A stretch of DNA of 22,413 nt from Candidatus Hodarchaeota archaeon (GCA_016840025.1 JAEOTF010000391.1:1-22413), one strand, 5' to 3'; shown: positions 1-8,042, counted from the first letter of the stretch. Translations and numbers: made by a program. Notes: a model not told the origin generated them from the letters alone.

Positions 1-1
1 C

Positions 2-397
2 GAAGCCCTCCGTGGAAGATTAGTAGAAAGCCGATTTGTGAAAGAAGGATTAAGAGATGTTTCGGGACCAATTATCCGATTAGAGAAGCTCACCTTAGAA
101 GAGGTATTTGTATTACTAACAAGAGTAATGAAAATCCATGGGGATCATTACAAGTACCCACCTTCATTGACAGATGAGAATCTCCAAGATTTTATCAAAA
201 TCATTGTCAGTCGGATTGGAGCGGAGAAATTACTTACCCCTCGCGAGTTTGTAAGGGAGTTTATCACAATTTTAAATATTTTAAGAACTAACCCAGACCA
301 ATCCTTTGACGATATCATCAAGGACTTCAAACCAAAGGCACCAGAGAAGGTGGATGAATCAGTTAAGGGAACAGAATTTGAAGAATTCACAATTTGA
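2..397 (+). CDS. brxD: BrxD-type (DUF2791) ATP-binding protein, C-terminal part, 5' end outside window
   Basis: The frame is open from base 2, so the first in-frame GTG (38) is not the real start; 131 codons of the C-terminus are present. The stretches RGRLVESRFVKEGLRD, SGPIIRLEKLTLEEVFVLL and LTPREFVREFITILNIL are the conserved end of the DUF2791/BrxC-BrxD P-loop ATPase family, recognised from memory of the family. The Walker motifs would lie upstream and are not visible. In type 2 BREX and related defence loci this ATPase is encoded directly before the helicase BrxHI, and two BrxHI-type genes follow here, which supports the call. The protein ends in KGTEFEEFTI with TGA at 395-397. A near copy of this ending lies at 753-803, just before the first helicase. 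The biochemical role of BrxD is not established; it is inferred to act in phage defence with the helicase. Confidence 0.8.
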   Translation, partial: EALRGRLVESRFVKEGLRDVSGPIIRLEKLTLEEVFVLLTRVMKIHGDHYKYPPSLTDENLQDFIKIIVSRIGAEKLLTPREFVREFITILNILRTNPDQSFDDIIKDFKPKAPEKVDESVKGTEFEEFTI

Positions 398-470
398 TAG
401 ATATATTGTGGCCATTCTTTTAATTAATCAAAAATTGAAATCCTAAAGAAAATTATTGAGATGTTCAGGT

Positions 471-707
471 ATGATAAAAATAGCAGACAGGGAAGTTCAT
501 TATGATCAAATAAAAAGAGATATAGATCTATTAAAATCACAAATTACCGAACTTCAAAGAGAGATAGCCTTTCTAAAAGAGAATTATCATGCAATTGGAT
601 ATATAATCAAAGATTCTATACTTTCAGATGAAGAAAAGCTGGAAATTCAGAATATTAAAGATGTTGTAAAAAAACAGGATTTTTCTCGATTTGAAGAATT
701 GACTTAA
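471..707 (+). CDS. Small coiled-coil protein, possibly an orphan antitoxin
   Basis: A 78-residue ORF, taking ATG 471; a TTG at 456 in the same frame would add five residues but looks less likely. Residues about 8-40 (DREVHYDQIKRD onward) form a heptad-like amphipathic helix with Leu/Ile every 3-4 positions. The tail, LSDEEKLEIQNIKDVVKKQD then FSRFEEL, resembles the end of short archaeal RelB/VapB-like antitoxins, which carry an acidic helix, a basic turn and a final 'sleel'-like motif. That resemblance is by eye only. No toxin follows: 708-799 holds only a short BrxD-like remnant. The ORF lies between the BrxD stop and the BrxHI start, which are normally adjacent, so it was probably inserted there. 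It could also be a non-functional chance ORF. Confidence 0.45.
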   Translation: MIKIADREVHYDQIKRDIDLLKSQITELQREIAFLKENYHAIGYIIKDSILSDEEKLEIQNIKDVVKKQDFSRFEELT

Positions 708-752
708 TGTCGCATATCGTATTTTCTTATCTTATCAATCTAAAAGAATGAG

Positions 753-803
753 ATGCTAAGTGAATTAGTAAAAGGAGCAGAATTTGAGGAATTTGACATA
801 TGA
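753..803 (+). pseudogene. Vestigial C-terminus of a second BrxD gene
   Basis: In the frame whose stop TGA overlaps the helicase start as ATGA (800-803), 16 codons read MLSELVKGAEFEEFDI. The true BrxD end at about 362-397 reads ESVKGTEFEEFTI. Most base differences fall at third codon positions, as expected for paralogous coding sequence rather than a recent duplication. Upstream the frame is closed by TAA at 741-743. The simplest reading is that a brxD-brxHI pair with a 4-base overlap once stood here and lost all but the last codons of brxD. The remnant may still matter, because it would carry ribosomes to the helicase start and contains a GAGG 10 bases before the ATG. Confidence 0.6.
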
Positions 804-1753
804 CTGAAAATGTCTTTAATAGATTAGCACCATTTATTCAAGAATGGATTTACGCTCAAGAATGGGAAGAACTTAGAGCAATTCAAGTAGAAGCTGCTAA
901 AGCCATCTTTGACACACCTAATCATCTATTACTAGCAACAGGAACTGCTTCAGGTAAAACAGAAGCAGCGATCTTTCCTGCCTTAACTGAATTATATAAG
1001 GACCCATCAGCTACTATTGGTATATTGTACATATCTCCATTAAAAGCACTAATCAATGATCAATTTAAACGAATGGAAGGACTTCTTGAGGAAGCTGATG
1101 TCCCAGTATGGCGCTGGCATGGTGACGTTCCTCAAAGTCTGAAAACTAAGTTAGTAAAGAATCCAAGTGGAATTTTACAAATCACACCCGAGTCAATGGA
1201 AAGCTTATTATTGAATAAACGCTTAGAATTACGTAATATGTTTGGAGATTTACGATTTATAGTAATCGATGAAGTCCACGTCTTTATGAATTCGGAGCGA
1301 GGAACACAAATACTTTGCCAACTAGAAAGGTTAGCAGAGATCATTTTGTACCATCCAAGAAGGATTGGTTTATCTGCTACTCTAGGTGACTATTCTTCGG
1401 CTGAAAAGTGGCTAGCCTCGGGAACAAAAGTTAAAGTAGCTACACCAAAAATTGATGGATTGAATAAGAAGATTCGATTGGCTGTAGAACATTTTCTTAA
1501 TCCTAATCCTAGTCCTTCTGGAATTAATCCTCCTGATGACACTTCGGAATCTTTCAATCTACCTCTTCCTTCTGAAACATATCTATTTGAACAAACTCTA
1601 GGAAAAAGATGCTTGATTTTTACCAATAGCCGAGAAAAAGCTGAATCAACTATCACTGCATTACGTTCAATTGCTAAAATGAATCATTATCCCGACAGAT
1701 ACCATGTCCACCATGGGAGCATTGCTGGTTATTTTCGTGAGACAACAGAATAG
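800..1753 (+). CDS. brxHI: BrxHI-like DEAH helicase copy 1, N-terminal piece ended by in-frame TAG
   Basis: This is the first 317 codons of an Lhr-like superfamily 2 helicase of the BrxHI type. Visible motifs are the family start FNRLAPFIQEWIYAQ, Walker A ATGTASGKTEA at residues 46-56, SPLKALINDQF at 79-89, the Ib-like QITPESMESLL, Walker B/motif II DEVH at 157-160, motif III LSAT near 191-194, and motif IV-like CLIFTNSREKAE near 270. Translation then meets TAG at 1751-1753, before motifs V and VI. The intact paralogue at 3009 continues through this point with AGC (Ser). The piece alone lacks half of the second RecA-like domain and should not be an active helicase. ATG 800 is preceded by GAGG at 786-789. 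It may be a recent pseudogene, a readthrough gene, or two coupled cistrons. Confidence 0.8.
   Translation: MTENVFNRLAPFIQEWIYAQEWEELRAIQVEAAKAIFDTPNHLLLATGTASGKTEAAIFPALTELYKDPSATIGILYISPLKALINDQFKRMEGLLEEADVPVWRWHGDVPQSLKTKLVKNPSGILQITPESMESLLLNKRLELRNMFGDLRFIVIDEVHVFMNSERGTQILCQLERLAEIILYHPRRIGLSATLGDYSSAEKWLASGTKVKVATPKIDGLNKKIRLAVEHFLNPNPSPSGINPPDDTSESFNLPLPSETYLFEQTLGKRCLIFTNSREKAESTITALRSIAKMNHYPDRYHVHHGSIAGYFRETTE
1751..1753 (+). other. In-frame amber codon splitting helicase copy 1
   Basis: Codons run GAA TAG ATT ATG with no change of frame: ATG 800 and ATG 1757 are 957 bases (319 codons) apart. The paralogue reads GAA AGC TCA ATG at the aligned place. The ATG that follows three bases after the TAG could allow termination-reinitiation. 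TAG also ends at least six other reading frames in this window (stops at or near 3004, 10260, 12038, 16167, 16209 and 20945), so it works here as an ordinary stop codon. Confidence 0.9.
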
Positions 1754-1756
1754 ATT

Positions 1757-3004
1757 ATGAAAGAAGATGATACACCTGTTGTCACTGCAGCTACTATTAC
1801 TCTTGAATTGGGTATTGATATTGGCTCCTTAGAAAGGATTCTACAAATAGGATCTCCGCGAACTGTGTCAAGTTTTCTTCAAAGGCTCGGTCGATCGGGA
1901 CGAAGAAATAATATTTCCGAAATTTTATTTGTCCATACCGAAGAAGTGTTTTCTGATCATAAACCCCTTCCTTACTTAATTCCGTGGGATTTTATTCAAT
2001 CAATTGCTATTATACAGCTCTATTTGGAAGAAAAGTGGATCGAACCAATTCATCCTATGAAATCTCCTCTTAGTCTCTTATACCATCAAACTCTGAGCAT
2101 ACTCGCTTCAGTTGGTGAACTTTCATCCCAAGCACTCGCTCAACGTATTTTAACTCTCACACCATTTTCCAATGTCTCTCAAGAAGAATTTCGCGAATTA
2201 TTAAAATATTTAGTCGAAATTAAGCACATTCAAGTAATGGAAGATGGCGGATTGATATTAGGGTTGGAAGGGGAAAAAGTTGTACGGAATTATCGGTTTT
2301 ATGCTGTTTTTCAGGATGATGTAGAATGGATTGTAAAAGAAGGATCAAAAGAAATAGGAAAATTAGGTAATATCCTTCTACCAGGAGAACGTTTTCCATT
2401 AGCGGGGTATGTGTGGGAAGTTATCGAAGCTTATCCCAAATTACGGGTAATGATGGTTAAAAAAGTGGGAGGAAGGACGAGATATATCTGGCCTGGAGAC
2501 ATTGGTCCAGTTCACACCAAAGTTCTTCAAAGAATGCGAAAAGTGCTTTTCGAGGAAGATTTTTATCCCTACCTCCAGAACGGAGCAAGAGAGCGACTTT
2601 ATCAAGCTCGAAGACTAGCACAAGAGGTTGATTTGGATCAACAGGTATTATTTCAATTAGCTGAGAAGAAGTTCTGTCTTTTTCCTTGGATGGGAACTAT
2701 AGCATACAGAACTTTGGATCGAATTTTAAAATTCAATAGCAAAGAACTAGAAATTACTAGATTATATGGACGGTCACCCTATTATATTGAGTTCGAAGTT
2801 AAGATAGGTACCGAAGAGGAATTAGAACAGAAGATAAAAGCTATTTGTCTAAATGTTGAATCATCAGAGAAATTAGTCGATCAAGAGGAACAATTCATTT
2901 GGCAGAAGTATGATAAGTATTTACCTCTTAAACTACAGCAGATCGTTTTTATGAATGATTATTTGAATCTTACAGAAGTTAAAAACATAATAAAGGGGTG
3001 GTAG
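1757..3004 (+). CDS. brxHI: BrxHI-like helicase copy 1, C-terminal piece
   Basis: A 415-codon frame continuing the helicase after the TAG. It carries motif V (ITLELGIDIG, residues about 14-23) and motif VI (QRLGRSGRR, about 42-50), then the long BrxHI C-terminal region including the family block FCLFPWMGTIAYRTLDRI. Together the two pieces give about 734 codons, against 738 in the downstream paralogue, and they align throughout. Apart from the TAG the coding sequence is therefore undamaged, which argues that the stop is young or tolerated. ATG 1757 has no convincing ribosome binding site (GTGAG at about 1737-1741 is 15 bases away). It ends TAG at 3002-3004, four bases before the next start. 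Confidence 0.75.
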   Translation: MKEDDTPVVTAATITLELGIDIGSLERILQIGSPRTVSSFLQRLGRSGRRNNISEILFVHTEEVFSDHKPLPYLIPWDFIQSIAIIQLYLEEKWIEPIHPMKSPLSLLYHQTLSILASVGELSSQALAQRILTLTPFSNVSQEEFRELLKYLVEIKHIQVMEDGGLILGLEGEKVVRNYRFYAVFQDDVEWIVKEGSKEIGKLGNILLPGERFPLAGYVWEVIEAYPKLRVMMVKKVGGRTRYIWPGDIGPVHTKVLQRMRKVLFEEDFYPYLQNGARERLYQARRLAQEVDLDQQVLFQLAEKKFCLFPWMGTIAYRTLDRILKFNSKELEITRLYGRSPYYIEFEVKIGTEEELEQKIKAICLNVESSEKLVDQEEQFIWQKYDKYLPLKLQQIVFMNDYLNLTEVKNIIKGW

Positions 3005-3008
3005 TTCT

Positions 3009-5225
3009 ATGGTAACCAATCAGTTTTATCGATTGGCACCCTTTCTTCAGGAGTGGATTTATGCCCAAGGATGGGTAGAGTTACGACCTGTACAAATTGA
3101 AGCTTGTAAGGTTCTATTTGATACCCCTCATCATCTCTTACTTGCCACAGGAACGGCATCAGGTAAAACTGAGGCTGCTCTTCTCCCTGCATTGACTTTA
3201 CTACAGGATGATCCTTCTGCAACCTTGGGTATTCTGTACATTGGACCTTTAAAGGCACTTATCAATGACCAATTTAGTCGGGTAGAGGATTTATTACAGG
3301 AAGCACACATTAACGTTTGGCGATGGCATGGAGATGTTCCTCAAAGCCATAAGACTAAATTGATTAAGAATCCAAATGGTATCCTCCAAATCACCCCTGA
3401 ATCAATGGAAAGTTTGTTATTGAATAGAACTTCTGAATTACGCCGACTATTTGGAGATTTACGCTTTGTGGTAATTGATGAAGTGCATTCCTTCATGAGT
3501 TCTGATCGAGGACGACAAGTGCTCAGCCAACTTGAACGGCTGCAAGAATTTATAATGAATACTCCTCGTCGGATCGGACTCTCGGCCACATTGGCTGATT
3601 ATTCATTGGCAGAGGAATGGCTTGCTTCAGGGACTAATGAGAAAGTTATTACCCCAAAAATTGATGAAGCAACCAAAAGGTTTCGTTTAGCAGTTGAACA
3701 TTTTTTTGAACCGACATGGGTAACAACAAAAGCAAAAGGCGTAACAGTGGCTAGAGGGTTATCATTACCTTCTCATCTCTATGTTTTTGAACATACATTA
3801 GGAAAGAAATGTATTATCTTTTCTAACACACGTGAAACAACAGAATTGACGGTTAATGGTTTACGAGAAATTGCGGAAGCTAAGGGGTTCCCAGATAGGT
3901 ATCATGCTCATCATTCCTGTATTGCTGCGCTGTTAAGAGAATCAGCTGAAAGCTCAATGAAGGAAGACGATACACCAGATGTTACATGTGCAACCCTCAC
4001 GCTAGAACTAGGTATGGACATTGGTGGAGTAGAAAGGATTATTCATGTTTGGGCTCCACACGCTGTATCATCTTTCGTTCAACGGTTAGGGAGGTCTGGT
4101 CGACGCTCGGGTACTTCGGAAATGATATTTGCACTTTCAGAAGATCCAATAACCCCTGAAACTTCCTTTCCCAGATATATCCCATGGTATTTACTCCAAA
4201 CTATCGCAATTATTCAACTTTATTTGGAAGAACAGTGGATTGAACCCGCCATTCCCGTGAAAAAACCATTCAGTCTGCTTTATCAACAAACCATGAGTAT
4301 TTTGGCATCTCTAGGAGAATTATCACCCGCTGCCTTGGCTAAACGAGTTTTAACTCTAACTCCTTTCAAAAATATAACACAGGACGAATTTCGTACCCTA
4401 CTTCTACATTTGATTGAAGAAGACCATATTCAAACGACTGAAGAAGATGGACTAATTCTCGGATTAAACGGGGAAAAAATCGTTCGAAATTACCGATTTT
4501 ACGCTGTTTTTCGAGATTATGCAGTAGATTATTCAATAAAGGAAGGTACGAAAGAATTAGGTCATATCGATCAATTACTATCTCCTGGTGAAATTGTTTT
4601 AATTGCTGGTAATGTTTACGAAGTGACAGATGTCTACCCTGAACAAAAACTCATTATGGTAAGAAAGGCTCCAGAAAAAGCATTGTATGTTTGGCCAGGG
4701 AGACGTCCAGATACACATTGGAAAGTGCTCCAACGAATGCGGCAAGTACTGTTTGAGGATGATGAATATAGTTTTTTACAAGTCAATGCTCTTAAACGAC
4801 TGAAACAAGCGCGTGAATACGCAAGAAAAATGAAAATGGATCAAAGAGTCCTATTTCGTGTGAAGGGGGAAAAATATTGTTTATTTCCTTGGATGGGGAC
4901 TACAGCCTTCCGAACACTTTACAGGATCATGAAATTCTTTGGCAAAGGATCCTTAGAAATTACGAAGTTAAATCGAGTTGGAACATTAGACCCCGAACCT
5001 TATTTTCTTCGTTTTGAATCTACAATCAAGGATATAGATAAGCTTCAAGCCCGATTAGCCTCGCTTTGTAATCAAGTTGAATTTGTCGAGAAGTTACTCA
5101 ATCCTTCAGAAAAAATCGTTTCAGAAAGGTATGATCAGTATTTACCAATTGAATTGCAACAAAAAGCATTCTTAAACAATTTTTTGAATTTAGATGAAGC
5201 AAAAATGCTGATTCAAAAATGGTGA
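3009..5225 (+). CDS. brxHI: BrxHI-like Lhr-family DEAH helicase, intact copy 2
   Basis: A complete 738-residue superfamily 2 helicase. It opens with FYRLAPFLQEWIYAQGW and has a Q-motif-like ELRPVQIEACKVLF, Walker A ATGTASGKTEA at 46-56, GPLKALINDQF at 79-89, DEVH at 157-160, LSAT near 191-194, motif IV CIIFSNTRETTE, motif V LTLELGMDIG and motif VI QRLGRSGRRSG. The C-terminal block YCLFPWMGTTAFRTLYRI is typical of BrxHI. Helicases of this type accompany BrxD in type 2 BREX and related phage-defence loci and are expected to translocate on DNA using ATP; the exact role is not known. The start lies four bases after copy 1, with a GGGGTGG ribosome-binding-like stretch just upstream, so the two are co-transcribed. 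It is a clear tandem paralogue of copy 1 (well over half the residues identical by eye) and probably supplies the function that copy 1 has lost. Confidence 0.85.
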   Translation: MVTNQFYRLAPFLQEWIYAQGWVELRPVQIEACKVLFDTPHHLLLATGTASGKTEAALLPALTLLQDDPSATLGILYIGPLKALINDQFSRVEDLLQEAHINVWRWHGDVPQSHKTKLIKNPNGILQITPESMESLLLNRTSELRRLFGDLRFVVIDEVHSFMSSDRGRQVLSQLERLQEFIMNTPRRIGLSATLADYSLAEEWLASGTNEKVITPKIDEATKRFRLAVEHFFEPTWVTTKAKGVTVARGLSLPSHLYVFEHTLGKKCIIFSNTRETTELTVNGLREIAEAKGFPDRYHAHHSCIAALLRESAESSMKEDDTPDVTCATLTLELGMDIGGVERIIHVWAPHAVSSFVQRLGRSGRRSGTSEMIFALSEDPITPETSFPRYIPWYLLQTIAIIQLYLEEQWIEPAIPVKKPFSLLYQQTMSILASLGELSPAALAKRVLTLTPFKNITQDEFRTLLLHLIEEDHIQTTEEDGLILGLNGEKIVRNYRFYAVFRDYAVDYSIKEGTKELGHIDQLLSPGEIVLIAGNVYEVTDVYPEQKLIMVRKAPEKALYVWPGRRPDTHWKVLQRMRQVLFEDDEYSFLQVNALKRLKQAREYARKMKMDQRVLFRVKGEKYCLFPWMGTTAFRTLYRIMKFFGKGSLEITKLNRVGTLDPEPYFLRFESTIKDIDKLQARLASLCNQVEFVEKLLNPSEKIVSERYDQYLPIELQQKAFLNNFLNLDEAKMLIQKW

Positions 5226-5252
5226 TTGAATTAACAATCCCGTCAGTGAAGA

Positions 5253-5759
5253 TTATTCTGTAGGAAGAACATGTGGATTAGGATCCTTATATGCATAATA
5301 AGCTCCCATGTCCACTTCCACACCATTTTGCCGTAAATAGACAAACAATTGCCCTAAATGAAACCACTCATGCCCAATTTCTTCATGAATCTCTGTATAT
5401 AGTGAGATAGGTTTCTCTCTGTAAAATAACTCTATAGTTTCTTCCTTCGCTTTCTCTTTATTATTTTCTAAATAATTGATTAGCTTATGAAGCCCTTTTT
5501 CGTAAAGATGGACTAAGCCCGTTGCATTTGGAGGAGAAAGATTTATTTCAAACTCCTGATAGGATTCGATATCGGTAATAATCGTTCCCTTGATAGTTTC
5601 TAATATTGCTAATGGACTACAAGCAAGATGACACGCAAGTTCTGACGTAGAACGCATGAAGGGATGAGGTTTCCAATCCCAAATCGCTTTTGGAACCATT
5701 TTCAAAACCCATAAAACTCCCAAACGTCGATTCTTGAGCTCCTGTATTAGTTGTTCCAA
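5253..5759 (-). CDS. DinB-family four-helix protein
   Basis: A 168-residue protein with the DinB/YfiT-like layout: a four-helix bundle with His residues for a divalent metal. Candidate ligands are H44 (ELACHLACSPL) and H130/H134 in IGHEWFHLGQLFVYLRQNG; the last block is the family hallmark usually seen as H-x3-H-x-GQ-x3-YLR-x-NG. Members include thiol-dependent transferases and damage-inducible proteins of unknown activity, so no reaction can be assigned. It is convergent with the helicase operon, with 27 bases between the stops, and is probably a single-gene unit. The ATG at 5759 gives the usual family length. Confidence 0.8.
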   Translation of the reverse strand: MEQLIQELKNRRLGVLWVLKMVPKAIWDWKPHPFMRSTSELACHLACSPLAILETIKGTIITDIESYQEFEINLSPPNATGLVHLYEKGLHKLINYLENNKEKAKEETIELFYREKPISLYTEIHEEIGHEWFHLGQLFVYLRQNGVEVDMGAYYAYKDPNPHVLPTE

Positions 5760-5858
5760 AATAATTACCCCTCAATATAGAATATAATGATATCAGTTGG
5801 TATCAAAAATTTTAGCTTCAATTAAACTTTTTTTAGAACCAGATTCTCATACATAAAC

Positions 5859-7229
5859 ATGTCAAATGAATTAAAAGAATTTTTAAAACTACTAATTTCG
5901 TTCCAATCGGTCAGTGCAGATAAATCGAAGGAAGATGAGAGTAAAAAAACTACTGAATTTATCATAGAGCATTTAGATGAATTAGGAGCAGAAACACAAT
6001 TAGTTGAAAACGAAATTGCTGGAAAAAACCCGTTAATAATTGCAAAAATTGGCAATGATGATTCTAAACCAACAATTTTGTGTTATAGTCATTATGATGT
6101 ACAACCCGCAGCTATTGAAGATGGCTGGGAGACGGAGCCGTTTCAATTAGCAGAAAAAGAGGGATACTTATACGGAAGAGGTACGGATGATGATAAAGGA
6201 CCAATAGCTGTCACATATTTTTCTGTAAAAGAGCTTTTGGATAAGAATGAGGGATTACCTGTTAATATTGCCTTTCTGTATGAAGGAGAAGAAGAAAGTG
6301 GTTCGGGAGGATTTGTAGAAACTGTATCTAAACATCGGGATTTCTTTGGAAATGTTAATGGGATTTTAATTCTTGATACAGCATGGTATGGAGAAAATCA
6401 ACCCTCTCTTGATTATGGTTATCGGGGAATTACTTACATGGCAATTGAGATTTCAGGACCAAAAAAAGACCAACATTCGGGGGTGGTAGGGGGATCAATT
6501 CGAGAACCAATGACCGATTTAATTTGTTTAATGTCTAAACTAATTAATCTCGAAGGAAAAGTCTTGGTTGAGGGTTTTTATGATCATGTTAAGCCATTAA
6601 CCGATGAAGAAGCAAAATTGTATGAGAACATAGAATTTGATGTCAATGAGTATAAAGAATCTTTAGGTGTTCAATCCTTACTCTCTGATGACCCCACAAC
6701 AACATTAATGGACATATGGCGTAATCCCTGTTTATCTTTGCATGGGATAGAAGGTGCTTTCTCTGGCTCTGGAGCAAAAACTGTTGTTCCTGCGAAAGTG
6801 ATAGGAAAAGTAAGTATGAGGTTAGTTCCGAATCAAGATCCCGAAGAAATTGCTCAATTGTTTACAAATTATGTTAAAAAAGAATTTCAAGCAATGAATT
6901 CCCCAAATTCTCTTACAATAAAAGCCTTAGGAGCAGGCGATTGGTGGGATGGGGATGTAGATAATTTCCTGTTCAAGGTAGGACATGCTGCAATAGTAGA
7001 ATTTTGGAAGAAGGAACCAGTATATGCGAGATCAGGAGGATCAATTCCCATTATTCCTTTCTTAGAAAAGTTATTTAATGCTCCTGCAATGGGACTAGGA
7101 ATCGGACAACCGTCAGATGGGGCACATTCTCAAAATGAGAGGATTAGAATCAAGAATTTAGATGGTGGAAAAGAAGTCTTGAAATTAATCTTTCAGAATA
7201 TAACTTACTATTTTAAAATCCTTCAATAA
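5859..7229 (+). CDS. M20 family metallopeptidase (dipeptidase type)
   Basis: A 456-residue, full-length M20 di-zinc peptidase, closest in pattern to the carnosinase/CNDP-like group. Metal and catalytic residues are in place: H78 and catalytic D80 in CYSHYDVQPA, bridging D111 in GRGTDDDKGP, the E145/E146 pair in YEGEEESGSGG, D173 in ILDTAW, and the C-terminal His in QPSDGAHSQNE (about residue 421). QHSGVVGGS (H206) marks the lid/dimerisation domain, whose His completes the partner active site in this family. It should hydrolyse di- or small peptides, or related N-acyl amino acids, in the cytoplasm, since no signal peptide is present. It stands alone. A T-rich stretch at 7320-7335 downstream may end the transcript. 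Confidence 0.88.
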   Translation: MSNELKEFLKLLISFQSVSADKSKEDESKKTTEFIIEHLDELGAETQLVENEIAGKNPLIIAKIGNDDSKPTILCYSHYDVQPAAIEDGWETEPFQLAEKEGYLYGRGTDDDKGPIAVTYFSVKELLDKNEGLPVNIAFLYEGEEESGSGGFVETVSKHRDFFGNVNGILILDTAWYGENQPSLDYGYRGITYMAIEISGPKKDQHSGVVGGSIREPMTDLICLMSKLINLEGKVLVEGFYDHVKPLTDEEAKLYENIEFDVNEYKESLGVQSLLSDDPTTTLMDIWRNPCLSLHGIEGAFSGSGAKTVVPAKVIGKVSMRLVPNQDPEEIAQLFTNYVKKEFQAMNSPNSLTIKALGAGDWWDGDVDNFLFKVGHAAIVEFWKKEPVYARSGGSIPIIPFLEKLFNAPAMGLGIGQPSDGAHSQNERIRIKNLDGGKEVLKLIFQNITYYFKILQ

Positions 7230-7295
7230 GACGTTTGAATGTAAAATTAACAACTTCGCGTTATAAGTGTGAAATTTCTCTTTTATCGTAATTGA

Positions 7296-7335
7296 GACTT
7301 TTAAAGTCGTCATAGTGTATCTAGACTTTTTTTAT
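7296..7335 (+). terminator. Possible terminator after the M20 peptidase
   Basis: A short palindrome GACTTTTAAAGTC (7296-7308) is followed at 7327-7333 by seven T residues. Archaeal termination relies mainly on T-runs, and this one lies between two genes on the same strand that appear to be separate units. Weak evidence. Confidence 0.3.
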
Positions 7336-7382
7336 TAATTTTAGAGTTTAAAAAATACAGTATAACCATTATTCGAAATGCT

Positions 7383-7410
7383 TATACTGACCGACTGGTC
7401 AGTCAGTATA
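7383..7410. promoter_or_regulatory. Palindromic operator for the TetR regulator
   Basis: The 28 bases ending two bases before the start codon are an inverted repeat: the left arm TATACTGAC and right arm GTCAGTATA match exactly as reverse complements, and 24 of 28 positions pair overall. The core (ACCGACTGGTCAGT) has the ACTGACC/GGTCAGT half-site look common for TetR regulators. A TATA-like stretch TTTAAAAAATA begins near 7348, which would place transcription start around 7375-7380 and the operator over the first transcribed bases. Binding here would block transcription of the regulator's own gene. Confidence 0.8.
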
Positions 7411-7412
7411 TA

Positions 7413-8042
7413 ATGTTAAAATCCTCAAAAAAGTTACATAAATTACAAAAGAGGGAAGCAATATTAGAGACAGCCTTAGAACTATTTCAAAACAAAGGAT
7501 TCTCAAATGTTAGTACAGAAACAATAGCGAAAGAAGCTAATGTTGCGAAAGGAACAGTATTCCACCATTTTAAATCGAAAGATGATCTTGCTCTCGCTGT
7601 AGTAAATCGATTCTTGAGGAACGCTCTAGAACAACTGAAACAGGCGAGAAATGTCCTATCAGCAAAAGAAACGTTACGAATTCTTATACGAGAATCATTA
7701 AAAGTGGAACAATTAACGCCTGGTTTTTTAGAGCTTCTATTGGAAATCACTCTCCGATTTTCGGATGAACAAGTCACAGATTTAACTGAAGAAGGGCTTT
7801 TACCCTATCTAAACTTTGTAACTAATTTATTCCAAGATTTACATGTACCAAATCCATGGATTCGAGCTCAAATTCTCATTGCAGTTCTTGATGGAATAGG
7901 AATCCAACTTTTGTTATTTGAAAAAGCGAGAAGGATAATGCCCGAGACCTATTCTGACCTTATAAACCTAGAAGCCTTAGTGGATCAGATTATGGGCTTA
8001 ATCATCGAACAGGAAAGAATAAAAGCGCCATTGGACTCTTAA
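7413..8042 (+). CDS. TetR family transcriptional regulator
   Basis: A 209-residue protein with an N-terminal TetR helix-turn-helix (about residues 12-60): AILETALELFQNKGFSNVST, then TIAKEANVAKGTVFHHFKSK and DDLALAV, the standard family signature. The C-terminal ligand-binding part is all-helical and does not identify the ligand. A near-perfect 28-base palindrome ends two bases before the ATG, so autoregulation is likely. The next gene, an integral-membrane DUF1295-type enzyme, begins 35 bases downstream on the same strand and is the probable regulated partner; the ligand may therefore be a lipid or hydrophobic compound (inference). TetR proteins are less frequent in archaea than in bacteria, so bacterial origin by transfer is possible. 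Confidence 0.88.
   Translation: MLKSSKKLHKLQKREAILETALELFQNKGFSNVSTETIAKEANVAKGTVFHHFKSKDDLALAVVNRFLRNALEQLKQARNVLSAKETLRILIRESLKVEQLTPGFLELLLEITLRFSDEQVTDLTEEGLLPYLNFVTNLFQDLHVPNPWIRAQILIAVLDGIGIQLLLFEKARRIMPETYSDLINLEALVDQIMGLIIEQERIKAPLDS

Noticed and set aside
148..390. 80-codon minus-strand frame opposite the brxD end
   Set aside because: Antisense shadow of a conserved coding region; no recognisable protein.
1751..1753. Genome-wide reassignment of TAG to pyrrolysine
   Set aside because: At least six other genes in the window end naturally at TAG, at family-typical lengths, so TAG is an ordinary stop here. Local readthrough remains possible.
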